27,230 nt of DNA from M55B154 sp964345775 (GTDB lineage Bacteria > Spirochaetota > UBA4802 > UB4802): NCBI GenBank assembly GCA_964345775.1, contig CAYFSO010000032.1, positions 1 through 27,230 of the forward strand, in the 5' to 3' direction. Positions 17,377-25,198 of this stretch are shown here, one piece after another. Position 1 is the first letter of the stretch, and each line of letters begins with the position of its first letter. The notes under the pieces are model-generated. The model searched no databases. It had not been told where the DNA came from and saw only the letters and a list, made by a program, of their open reading frames with translations. A program made the position numbers and the translations under genes.

Positions 17377-18732
17377 ATGGCGAAGATCCTTATAGTTGAC
17401 GACGAAACACATATACTCTCCACCCTGAGTGCAATTTTGCAGGACGAGGGGCATATCGTGTACACTGCCGAGACGGGTAACGAGGCCCTTCATTTTTTAC
17501 GCAATAACGAGTGCGAAGTAGTATTCCTGGACGTGTGGCTGCCGGATATTGACGGTATAGAGATCCTTGGTAACATACGGCAAACCAGGCCCGATACGGC
17601 GGTGATCATGATCTCGGGTCACGGGTCAATAGACATCGCGGTACGCTCAACGAAAATGGGGGCATATGATTTTCTTGAAAAACCCCCATCAATGGAGAGG
17701 GTGCTCACGTCACTGAATAACGCCCTTGAGAAGGTTCGACTCAAGCGGGAAAACATCCAGTTGAAGCAGAATATCATGATCGAAGATGAGATGATCGGGG
17801 AATCTGCACCCATAAGGGAGGTGAAAAAAGTAATACAAACAGCCGCTTCAACAAATGCCAGGGTCTTTATAACCGGTGATAATGGTACCGGTAAGGAGCT
17901 GGTGGCAAAGGCCATTTACCGGAAATCACAGCGAAATGACCAGCCCTTTGTGAAGGTGAACTGCGCGGCCATACCTGACGAGTTGATAGAGAGTGAGCTG
18001 TTTGGTCATGAAAAGGGATCTTTTACCGGGGCGGTGTCAAGAAGACTGGGCAAGTTTGAGCTTGCACACAAGGGAACCCTTTTCCTTGACGAGGTCTGTG
18101 ACATGAGCCAGAGTGCCCAGGCAAAGGTGTTGCGTGTGCTGCAGGAACAGGAATTCGAACGTGTGGGGGGCAATGATGTCATCAGTGTTGACGTACGGGT
18201 TATCTCGGCAACAAATATTGACATAAAGGAAGCCATAGAAACGGGTCAATTCAGGGAGGATCTCTATTACAGGTTGAATGTTATCCCTATACACGTGCCT
18301 TCGTTGTCTGAACGGGTCAAGGACATACCGCTGCTGGTGGACTATTTCCTGAAAAAGAGTACCAGCGAACACGGCCTTGGCGATAAGGAAATATCCGAGG
18401 ATGGAATGGACTTTTTAATGGAACATCCATGGCCGGGGAATGTTCGTGAATTGAAAAACATTGTTGAGCGACTTGTTATAATGGTACAGGGTGAGGTGAT
18501 CACCGTTGATGATATAAAAAAGCATATAAGTTCATATGATTATGAAGATACCATTTCAAAGGACCTTTCAACATTGAAGAAGGCGAGAGAAGAATTTGAA
18601 AAAGAGTATATAATCCAGGCCCTGAAAAAACATGATAAGAATGTCTCCGAAACAGCAAGGGCACTGGGAATAGAAAGAACAAATCTTCACAGAAAGATTA
18701 ACCAGTATCATCTTGATATTGACAAACTTTGA
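17377..18732 (+). CDS. ntrX: NtrX/NtrC-family sigma-54-dependent response regulator
   Basis: A 451-residue activator. The receiver domain (1-115) has the acidic pair D8/D9, phosphorylation site D52 in FLDVWLPD, S80 and K102. The AAA+ domain has Walker A GDNGTGKE (167-174), the sigma-54 contact loop GSFTGA (214-219, a variant of GAFTGA) and the Walker B stretch GTLFLDE. The C-terminal Fis-type helix-turn-helix (ETARALGIERTNLHRKI) binds DNA. GGAGG precedes the ATG. With ntrY just upstream and rpoN in the same cluster, it should drive sigma-54 promoters in response to the kinase. The GSFTGA serine also occurs in other family members. Confidence 0.94.
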   Translation: MAKILIVDDETHILSTLSAILQDEGHIVYTAETGNEALHFLRNNECEVVFLDVWLPDIDGIEILGNIRQTRPDTAVIMISGHGSIDIAVRSTKMGAYDFLEKPPSMERVLTSLNNALEKVRLKRENIQLKQNIMIEDEMIGESAPIREVKKVIQTAASTNARVFITGDNGTGKELVAKAIYRKSQRNDQPFVKVNCAAIPDELIESELFGHEKGSFTGAVSRRLGKFELAHKGTLFLDEVCDMSQSAQAKVLRVLQEQEFERVGGNDVISVDVRVISATNIDIKEAIETGQFREDLYYRLNVIPIHVPSLSERVKDIPLLVDYFLKKSTSEHGLGDKEISEDGMDFLMEHPWPGNVRELKNIVERLVIMVQGEVITVDDIKKHISSYDYEDTISKDLSTLKKAREEFEKEYIIQALKKHDKNVSETARALGIERTNLHRKINQYHLDIDKL

Positions 18733-18760
18733 ATCAGCATACACCAGGGGATACACATAC

Positions 18761-19450
18761 ATGAAGGACACCATATACAGGGACCTGGGTGCGCACCTTG
18801 CACCCGGGAAAAACAGGTTGCCATTTTTGCTGGCAAGGAATGACCGGCAGCGGGATTATCTAAAGGACTGGCTGTCTTCAGCCGCACCCGTAAGATCCAC
18901 GGATAGAAAGGACGCCCCGCCGGCTGCACCGGTGGTGGAAGAACCCGAAACCATTGAACAACTGAACCAGGTAATACTTGACTGCGGCAGGTGTCCCGGC
19001 GCGGGTGAAAAAAAATGCGGGGCAGGGAGTGGCGAAAATGGCGCCATGATAATATTAAACGCCCCGTCAATGATATCCTCGTTCGAAAAGAAACAGTTCA
19101 AGACCGAATCCGTTGAGCTTCTCAGGAAGATGCTTGCTGCAATTGACCTTGAGTTCAAGTTATGCTATATAACCAACCTGTTGAAGTGTGAACCTTCCGA
19201 AGCACTTCACCGGCCCAGCACCATGTTCGTGGAGTGCCAGCACATTTTGAAAAAGGAGCTTGAGCTTATACGGCCACGGGTGGTAATGGTGTTCGGTGAG
19301 ATCATTCCCCTGCAAAAAATTGTTCATGAAAGCGAGGGAATTTCGTGGTTCACTATAGACCATCCAATTACCCTCATAAAAAATCCAGATTTGAAACGAA
19401 AGGCATGGAATACGCTTCAACTGGTCAAGGCGGAAATGAACCGCTCATGA
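18761..19450 (+). CDS. uracil-DNA glycosylase superfamily protein, divergent, Fe-S type
   Basis: A 229-residue protein related to family 4/5 uracil-DNA glycosylases. Four cysteines placed as in the iron-sulfur enzymes are present: C75 and C78 (DCGRCPG), C143 (ITNLLKCEP) and C159 (VECQ). The IxNxxKC and RPxVVMVFGE stretches and a late HP (DHPITLIKN) fit. However, the active-site motif normally read as GEAPG-x-ED followed by G-PF-G is replaced by ILNAPSMISS. It may thus be inactive on uracil or have another role. ATG at 18761 is chosen because AGGGG lies about 10 bases upstream. Residues 40-65 form a low-complexity Ala/Pro linker. Its stop overlaps the priA start. Confidence 0.72.
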   Translation: MKDTIYRDLGAHLAPGKNRLPFLLARNDRQRDYLKDWLSSAAPVRSTDRKDAPPAAPVVEEPETIEQLNQVILDCGRCPGAGEKKCGAGSGENGAMIILNAPSMISSFEKKQFKTESVELLRKMLAAIDLEFKLCYITNLLKCEPSEALHRPSTMFVECQHILKKELELIRPRVVMVFGEIIPLQKIVHESEGISWFTIDHPITLIKNPDLKRKAWNTLQLVKAEMNRS

Positions 19451-21438
19451 ACGAGTTCTCAGCCGAAAGAAGTGTTCCCCGTTACGCAGATGTATACGTG
19501 GGGTACCCGGTGGAGGGAAGCTTTACCTACCAGGTTCCCGAACACCTGGATGTTCGACCCGGCATGCGGGTGAAAGTGCATTTCAGGAACAGGATGACAC
19601 GCGGCTATGTGCATCATGTGCATGACCAGGCACCTGACGTTCCGAAATTGAAATTTTTGGATGATGTCATCGATGATGCACCCGTATTCGATCACCGCCT
19701 TGTTGACCTGGCCCGTTACATGGCAAATTCTTACGTGTGCGAGACCGGTGAGGCCATGTCGATGGCCCTGCCTTCTGGTGAAAAGCCATCCAGTCGTTTC
19801 AAGCATCCTTTCGACGCACCACAGCAGACCGGGGTGCATCTTACCGAAGGGCAGCAGAATATATACGAGAATATACTGGCAAAAAAAAACGAGGGCCGGA
19901 TGGTTCACCTGCTCTATGGTATCACCGGGAGTGGTAAAACCGAGATATATATCAAGCTGGCACAGAAGGCGATCGAAGAGGGGCGTTCTGTTATCTACCT
20001 GGTTCCGGAAATATCCCTGTCTTCCCAGATATACCAGAGGCTTTACCAGGTTTTTGGAGAGCAGCTTGTTGTGTATCACAGCCATCTGACCAAAAACCAG
20101 AGGTTGTACAACTGGAAGCGCTTTTTTTCGGGTGAAGTGAAGATCGTCATAGGTACCCGTTCGGCCATATTCCTCCAGGCACCCGATACAGGGCTTATCA
20201 TAATAGACGAGGAGCATGACAGCTCTTACAAGGAGCACAGTACACCAAGGTACAACGCAAGGCGCCTGGCATTTTACCGCGTACAGGCTGAAAACTCCAT
20301 GCTTTTGCTGGGATCGGCTACCCCGTCGGTGGAATCACTCTACGCGGGAGAACGTGGCCAGCTGATCCTTCATCGCCTTGAAGAGCGCTTCGGAAAGGCC
20401 ACCCTGCCGCAGCTTGAGATCGTGAAACTGCATTCTTCAAGGCCCGAGAAGATGATCTCTCCAGTCCTTACCCTGTATACAAAGAAGGCGGTAGAGCGCA
20501 ACCAGCAGGCAATACTTCTTTTGAATCGCAGGGGCTTTTCACCGGTAGTGGTCTGCGACGAATGCGGACACGTGCTTGAATGCCCGTCATGCAGTATAAG
20601 CCTCACCAGCCATGGAAAGGATTCGTTACTCTGCCATTATTGCGGGTTTCGCAGAACACTTCCCCACACCTGTCCCGAGTGCGGTTCCGAGGACCTGGTG
20701 AAGCTTGGATCTGGAACACAGCGGCTTGAAGAAGTCATACAGAACGTGTTCCGGGATTCTGCCATATTCAGGCTTGACCATGACAGCGCGAGAAAAAAAG
20801 GAGCCGTCTACGAACTTATGGAGAAAATGAAGAATGGTGACGTGAATATACTCCTGGGAACGCAGATGGTGGCCAAGGGATTCGATTTTCACAATGTATC
20901 GGTAGTTGGCATTATCCTGGCAGACGTGGGGATGAATTTGCCGGATTTCAGGGCGCAGGAGAGGATATTCTCTCTTCTTATGCAGGTTTCGGGCAGGTGC
21001 GGCCGGGGAGACATCCCTGGAAAAGTGGTGGTGCAGACGTTGAATGAGGAGCAGCCGGTTTTTGATTTTCTGAGAAAACATGATTACATGGGCTTTTACC
21101 GGTACGAACTTGAAGCAAGAAGGGCACTGGGCTATCCCCCCTTTGCAAGACTGGCAAGGTTACTTGTGCGCGGTATGCGCGAGGACCGTGTTATTGAGGC
21201 GGTGCAATGGTGTGCGGATATGGCAAAAAAGGCAATAACAGTTGAAAACCTTCCTGTTCAGCTTGTTGGGCCTTCGCCTGCGCCCCTTACAAAAATTGCA
21301 AAGAACTACAGGCATCATATTATACTAAAAAGTACCGCAACATCTCACCTGGCCAAACTGGCATACCACGTGAAAAAGAACCTGGCGTACAGTGATGTAT
21401 ACCTGGAGATCGATATCGATCCTTATGATCTACTGTGA
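19447..21438 (+). CDS. priA: primosomal replication restart helicase PriA
   Basis: A 663-residue PriA, the 3'-5' DNA helicase that reloads the replisome at stalled forks. It shows the N-terminal DNA-binding domain (ADVYVGYPVEGSFTYQVPE), Walker A GITGSGKTE near residue 158, the DEEHD box near 254, eight zinc-binding cysteines from CDECGHVLECPSC to CPECGSE (about 369-412), then the helicase motifs LGTQMVAKGFDF and QVSGRCGRG. The start at 19447 forms an ATGA overlap with the previous stop; the frame is open further upstream, but that part is shadow of the previous gene. Its stop lies six bases from the convergent DUF1285 gene. Confidence 0.97.
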   Translation: MNEFSAERSVPRYADVYVGYPVEGSFTYQVPEHLDVRPGMRVKVHFRNRMTRGYVHHVHDQAPDVPKLKFLDDVIDDAPVFDHRLVDLARYMANSYVCETGEAMSMALPSGEKPSSRFKHPFDAPQQTGVHLTEGQQNIYENILAKKNEGRMVHLLYGITGSGKTEIYIKLAQKAIEEGRSVIYLVPEISLSSQIYQRLYQVFGEQLVVYHSHLTKNQRLYNWKRFFSGEVKIVIGTRSAIFLQAPDTGLIIIDEEHDSSYKEHSTPRYNARRLAFYRVQAENSMLLLGSATPSVESLYAGERGQLILHRLEERFGKATLPQLEIVKLHSSRPEKMISPVLTLYTKKAVERNQQAILLLNRRGFSPVVVCDECGHVLECPSCSISLTSHGKDSLLCHYCGFRRTLPHTCPECGSEDLVKLGSGTQRLEEVIQNVFRDSAIFRLDHDSARKKGAVYELMEKMKNGDVNILLGTQMVAKGFDFHNVSVVGIILADVGMNLPDFRAQERIFSLLMQVSGRCGRGDIPGKVVVQTLNEEQPVFDFLRKHDYMGFYRYELEARRALGYPPFARLARLLVRGMREDRVIEAVQWCADMAKKAITVENLPVQLVGPSPAPLTKIAKNYRHHIILKSTATSHLAKLAYHVKKNLAYSDVYLEIDIDPYDLL

Positions 21439-21443
21439 AAGGC

Positions 21444-21944
21444 TCATTTCTCTTCCAGGACGATCTTGTTGCCCCTGATCGTAATGTAATAGGTGTCATC
21501 GGTTTCCTGCAGGCGTTCCAGCAGCTGGAATGAAGGGGAGCGTTTGAACTTGGCGGGCATTCTCCCGTTACGAACCCTGCAGTAAAGGCCGTCGGGCTTG
21601 CTGTAGTTGAGGCTTGTCTCGTCCAGCTCTTCCTCTTCTCCGGTAGAGAGGGTGATGTATATATTTTCGAAGAAACTGAACCCTTCAACACGAACCCCGG
21701 TCACAAAGACGGGTGTGTCTTCAACAACGATGGGATATACATAGTCATCGTAATGAAGAACGTACTCACCATCGGCGGTCACATCCACAGAGCGGTTGAA
21801 AAAATCGATAATCCTCTGGTTGGTGAAGGGCTCTCCCTCGTGATACCAGTTCCCTTCGGCGTCAATACGTATTTCTTCTATCCTTTCGCCGGATTCCATC
21901 AGGTTCTTAATGTATTCGGGTATTTCCGGGTATTCCTCACTCAT
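21444..21944 (-). CDS. DUF1285 family protein
   Basis: A 166-residue cytoplasmic protein without signal peptide. The stretch IRIDAEGNWYHEGEPFTNQR followed by IIDFF, and later YPIVVEDTPVFVTGV, is what I remember of the DUF1285 family (IRID-x-G-W-x-EG then VEDAPF). The function of the family is not established. It lies 14 bases after the TPR gene and is the last gene of the ribH-nusB-TPR string. Confidence 0.7.
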   Translation of the reverse strand: MSEEYPEIPEYIKNLMESGERIEEIRIDAEGNWYHEGEPFTNQRIIDFFNRSVDVTADGEYVLHYDDYVYPIVVEDTPVFVTGVRVEGFSFFENIYITLSTGEEEELDETSLNYSKPDGLYCRVRNGRMPAKFKRSPSFQLLERLQETDDTYYITIRGNKIVLEEK

Positions 21945-21958
21945 AAGCCATTATCCCA

Positions 21959-23992
21959 TTATTCCATAGACAGATCTTTTTCGTATGCCTCCATGGCAAC
22001 TTTCCTGTTGATACGGGTTTCCTCCCGGGAGGGATCCAGCTCAAGTGACTGGGTAAAGAACTGCAGCGATTTCTTGTAGTTATTCTGCTTGTAATAGCAT
22101 TTCCCCAGGTTGTGGTACGCTTCTGCCATGAGGCTGTCATCACTTGTTGCCTGTAATGCCTGGTGAAAAAGCTCAATGGCATCATCGTACATGTTCTTTT
22201 TCATAAACACCGTTCCCAGGGACAGCAGGGCCTGGGGATCTCCCGGCTGTATGAGCAGTGCTTTCTGGATGGAATTCCTGGCCTTTTCAAGAGACTCTTC
22301 TGTATCCCGGTTTGCCAGGATGATCCCCCTGTTGATATACGCCTTTCGTGCAAGGTCGTTGTCACCCTTTATCTCGATTGCCCGGTCAAAGGCGTCAATA
22401 GCGTATTGGTGCTGGTTTTTCCTGTAATAGATGGTGCCGAGCTTGAACTGTGCTTCCTGGATGTTGGGCCATCGCCTCAATATCTGCACGTATTGGTCCA
22501 TGGCCTCGTTGTAATGGCCTTTTTCGTAATACATGTTGGCGATGGCAAGAAGGGGGTCAGGGTTATCAGGATTCAGGTTTGCCGCCCTGTTCCATGTTTC
22601 AACCGCCTTTTCAGGCATTCCCGCGTGATTGTAAGTGATACCCAGGTTGTACAGAGCCGTGTCGTCTTTTGGATTTATGGAAAGCGCCTTCTGGTACATC
22701 CGGATGGCATCCCTGAACTGTTGCTGGTCGTCCAGGATGTTACCCATGTTAAGATAGGCGATCCGTGCGTTTTCCGAGGCGGGCTCAATGGTCGTGATCT
22801 TCTTGTAGTAATCATAGGCCCGGTCCAGTTTCCCTTTCCTGTAATACAGCTCCGCGATACGGGAGAGAACCCGCACGTTGTTTTGCTGCATGGGTTTCAG
22901 TCGTTCATATAATTCAATACTTTTATCGTATTGCTGCATGGAGGCATATGCTTCACCGAGATTCTCTATCAGGTTTACGTTTTCGGTGCCCAGCGCCTCT
23001 GCCTTGTGAAAGGCCTCCAGCGCCTTTTCGGGCTTATCCTGCTTGAGGTACACTATACCAAGGTTATAATGAAACAGTGGGTCATCGGTGTTCATCTTTG
23101 CGGCCATGGAAAGGTATTTTTCTGCCAGCTGGTAATCACGCCTGTTGGTAAAGATATTCCCCAGGCGTCCGTATGCCCGTGAAGCGATTGTGCCAGACTG
23201 GTCAAGGGCACCGGCCTTTTTCAGGTAGTCAATGGCAGAAACCTCGTCCCCCGTCTTCAGCAGGGCAAGTGCCATGTTATAGTGGGCGGACGGGTTGTCT
23301 TCGCCGGCGTCAATTGCCCGGCGATACGCCTTTACCGCGTCCTGGTAATTCCCGGTCTCATACATAATGTTGCCCCTGAGAAGCAGGTATTCGAAGGTGC
23401 CGGGATACTGGTCAAGGGCCTCGTTGATGGTACCAAGTGCCCTGGAGTATTCACCCTTATGCCTGTATGCCAGGGCCAGGTTCTTCAGGGCAGCTCCGCT
23501 TTCGGGATTGTACTTTAATGCACGCGTGAATGCCTCAATGGCCTGTGCGTATTTACCCTGCTTATCATGGATCATTCCTGTATAGGTGAGGGCTATTGCC
23601 TTTTCCCTGTCAGGGGCATCTGACTGCACTACCTCGGTAAACTCGGCAATGGCATCACGGTAGAATTTCTTCTCGTAGCTCTGTTTTCCCTGCTTTAGAT
23701 GCGGGTTGGTCAGTTCTTTGTCGGGTATTTCAAGAGAATCTCCCTTTGAAACAAACAGGTCGTCCCCTGTTACTTTTGAAGATGGAAGAAAAGATTGCGG
23801 CTCGTTGTAGATAAACGTTACTGCAATCACAGCGGCTATGGCAACCGCGGCTGCTATGGAGGCGATAATGGCGGGATGCGGTTTTTTTCTGCCTTCGCCG
23901 GTGATCTGGAACCGGTTTTTCTGGATCCCTTCTGTGGTATTATCCTGGTCTTCCCGGGAAATGGAAAACCTGTTTTTTTTAATTGCTGCCAC
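21959..23992 (-). CDS. membrane-anchored tetratricopeptide repeat protein
   Basis: A 677-residue protein: a 40-residue cytoplasmic head, one membrane segment (41-62, AIIASIAAAVAIAAVIAVTF), then from about residue 85 a continuous array of roughly 15-17 TPR units up to the C-terminus. Typical units read YYKKITTIEPASENARIAYL and YRKNQHQYAIDAFDRAIE. A scaffold in the periplasm or extracytoplasm is likely. The head carries a repeated motif, IKKNRFSIS and IQKNRFQIT. GTG at 23992 lies inside the strong ribosome site GGGGAGGTG, and no ATG is available before the membrane segment; an ATT at 23983 would have better spacing. It overlaps the end of nusB. Confidence 0.85.
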   Translation of the reverse strand: MAAIKKNRFSISREDQDNTTEGIQKNRFQITGEGRKKPHPAIIASIAAAVAIAAVIAVTFIYNEPQSFLPSSKVTGDDLFVSKGDSLEIPDKELTNPHLKQGKQSYEKKFYRDAIAEFTEVVQSDAPDREKAIALTYTGMIHDKQGKYAQAIEAFTRALKYNPESGAALKNLALAYRHKGEYSRALGTINEALDQYPGTFEYLLLRGNIMYETGNYQDAVKAYRRAIDAGEDNPSAHYNMALALLKTGDEVSAIDYLKKAGALDQSGTIASRAYGRLGNIFTNRRDYQLAEKYLSMAAKMNTDDPLFHYNLGIVYLKQDKPEKALEAFHKAEALGTENVNLIENLGEAYASMQQYDKSIELYERLKPMQQNNVRVLSRIAELYYRKGKLDRAYDYYKKITTIEPASENARIAYLNMGNILDDQQQFRDAIRMYQKALSINPKDDTALYNLGITYNHAGMPEKAVETWNRAANLNPDNPDPLLAIANMYYEKGHYNEAMDQYVQILRRWPNIQEAQFKLGTIYYRKNQHQYAIDAFDRAIEIKGDNDLARKAYINRGIILANRDTEESLEKARNSIQKALLIQPGDPQALLSLGTVFMKKNMYDDAIELFHQALQATSDDSLMAEAYHNLGKCYYKQNNYKKSLQFFTQSLELDPSREETRINRKVAMEAYEKDLSME

Positions 23993-24422
23993 CTCCCCTT
24001 GTTTCCTCCTTGTCAGGTTTTAGCTCCTTCTTCTTGACGGCATCAAGGATACCATTGATAAACTGCCCGGAGTTTTCACCGCCGTACAGCTTGCCCAGTT
24101 CTATGCCTTCGTCGATAGTTACCGCGTGAGGTATGTGCTCAAGGTAACAGAGGGCATATATGGATATCCTGAGAATGGATTTGTCCACCGGGCTGATCCG
24201 TTCAAATTTCCAGTTCCTGGAATGCCTGTTAATAAGATCGTCAATTTCAGGGAGATGCTCAATAGTACCTTTTATAAGGGTGATGGTGAAATCCCTGATG
24301 TCATCAGGTATTTCCCTGTCAACCCATTCAAGGGGGAGGAGATCATCAACATCCGTTTGTACGGATTCGTACATGTAAAGAGCCTGTAACGCGTATTCAC
24401 GCGCTTTTCTTCTGTGTCCCAT
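23979..24422 (-). CDS. nusB: transcription antitermination protein NusB
   Basis: A 147-residue NusB, an all-helical RNA-binding factor that acts with NusE in antitermination of rRNA operons. It begins MGHRRKAREYALQALYMYE and contains PVDKSILRISIYALCYLEHIP and AVTIDEGIELGKLYGGENSG toward the end, all typical of the family. Length is normal. It lies 9 bases after the ribH stop, a common ribH-nusB order in bacteria. The last codons double as the ribosome-binding region of the TPR gene. Confidence 0.95.
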   Translation of the reverse strand: MGHRRKAREYALQALYMYESVQTDVDDLLPLEWVDREIPDDIRDFTITLIKGTIEHLPEIDDLINRHSRNWKFERISPVDKSILRISIYALCYLEHIPHAVTIDEGIELGKLYGGENSGQFINGILDAVKKKELKPDKEETRGGGSN

Positions 24423-24431
24423 GTGTTTTAA

Positions 24432-24899
24432 CTACTTGCTTATCTGGCGGTAAAGTTGGGCCATTTCAATGGCTGACATGGCGGCATCAAATCCCTTGTT
24501 CCCGGACTTTGTCCCCGCCCTTTCAATTGCCTGTTCAATGGTATCTGTTGTGATAACCCCGTATATAACAGGGATGGCTGCCCCTATCCCCACCTGTGCG
24601 ACGCCCTTGGATACCTCGGCTGCCACGTAGTCAAAATGCGGGGTAGACCCCCGAATGACCGCGCCCAGGCATATAACGGCGTCATACTTGCCGGATTCAA
24701 CAAGTTTACGGGTTATGGCGGGAATTTCAAATGCTCCCGGAACCCAGGCAACGGTGATGTGGTCCTCGGCGGCATTGTTGCGTTTAAGACAGTCAAGCGC
24801 ACCGCCCAGGAGTTTCTGGGTGATAAATTCGTTAAATCGAGATGTAACAATGGCTATCTTTAACCCGGAGGCATCAAGTTTCCCTTCAAGTACGTTCAT
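24432..24899 (-). CDS. ribH: 6,7-dimethyl-8-ribityllumazine synthase
   Basis: A 155-residue lumazine synthase, the penultimate step of riboflavin synthesis, which condenses 5-amino-6-ribitylaminouracil with dihydroxybutanone phosphate. Family stretches are SRFNEFITQKL, VPGAFEIPA, the catalytic region CLGAVIRGSTPHFDYVA with H88, and GVITTDTIEQAIERAGTKSG with NKG. The frame runs open to 24968, but ATG 24899 has GAGGA 6 bases upstream and gives normal length. I looked for an FMN riboswitch in the leader and did not see its conserved elements. First gene of the ribH-nusB string. Confidence 0.96.
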   Translation of the reverse strand: MNVLEGKLDASGLKIAIVTSRFNEFITQKLLGGALDCLKRNNAAEDHITVAWVPGAFEIPAITRKLVESGKYDAVICLGAVIRGSTPHFDYVAAEVSKGVAQVGIGAAIPVIYGVITTDTIEQAIERAGTKSGNKGFDAAMSAIEMAQLYRQISK

Positions 24900-24991
24900 G
24901 TAATTCCTCGAAATAGTATCTTTAATACTTCTGTGTATATACTCGTTTCGCAGAGCAGGCCAAGTCAAGCGTTTTTTTGGTTGTGTATATA

Positions 24992-25118
24992 TTGCAAAGG
25001 TAGCTTCTCAAAAATAGGGGGCCACCCCGCCGAAGGCGGGGCGGCACTCTGGTTTTTTCAGTAGTTAGCAGCAAAAGCATTTATTGTGCCCCCTGAAAAT
25101 GAGAAGCTACTTGCAAAG
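24992..25118. repeat. 8-bp direct repeats flanking the MITE-like element
   Basis: TTGCAAAG is found at 24992-24999 and again at 25111-25118, exactly bordering the inverted-repeat ends. The match extends to nine bases if the following G is counted. Best explained as target duplication on insertion upstream of ribH. Confidence 0.65.
25000..25110. mobile_element. MITE-like element, 111 bp, with terminal inverted repeats
   Basis: The ends are inverted repeats: GTAGCTTCTCA at 25000-25010 pairs perfectly with TGAGAAGCTAC at 25100-25110, and the pairing continues imperfectly to 23 bases (18 of 23 match) with AGGGGGC on the inner side. TTGCAAAG occurs directly on both sides (24992-24999 and 25111-25118), as an 8-base target-site duplication would. 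An inner hairpin, CCCCGCC-GAA-GGCGGGG (25025-25041), lies near the left end. There is no open frame of note. It looks like a non-autonomous element; which transposase would move it is not evident here. Confidence 0.72.
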
Positions 25119-25131
25119 GCAGGGAGAAAAG

Positions 25132-25192
25132 AGTGAGCAATGAGAAGTGAGCAGTAAAAAATCTGTTCACTCTTCACCTCTCATTGCTCACT
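25132..25192. repeat. inverted heptamer-repeat arrays forming a hairpin; possible terminator
   Basis: The left part reads AGTGAGC-AATGAGA-AGTGAGC in 7-base steps, and the right part reads the same heptamers on the other strand (AGTGAGC-AATGAGA-GGTGAAG-AGTGAAC from 25192 down). The outer 14 bases (25132-25145 and 25179-25192) pair perfectly with a 33-base loop. Lying just past the stop of the enoyl-CoA hydratase gene, it may serve as its terminator; only a short T-rich stretch follows on that strand. Confidence 0.6.
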
Positions 25193-25198
25193 TAATAA

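Noticed and set aside
19459..20238. Antisense frame of about 259 codons opposite priA.
   Set aside because: It lies wholly inside priA, whose helicase motifs are intact; the antisense product resembles nothing.
22163..22912. Plus-strand frame of about 249 codons opposite the TPR gene.
   Set aside because: Repetitive TPR codons often create open antisense frames; the product is low in recognisable features.
24900..24999. FMN riboswitch or standard promoter in front of ribH.
   Set aside because: None of the conserved riboswitch boxes is visible. TTGACT (24963-24968) and TATATA (24936-24941) are 21 bases apart on the minus strand, too far for a normal promoter.
25021..25045. The G+C hairpin in the MITE-like element as a ribH or crotonase-gene terminator.
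   Set aside because: It sits upstream of ribH and outside the crotonase gene's repeat hairpin, lacks a T run next to the stem, and is explained as part of the inserted element.
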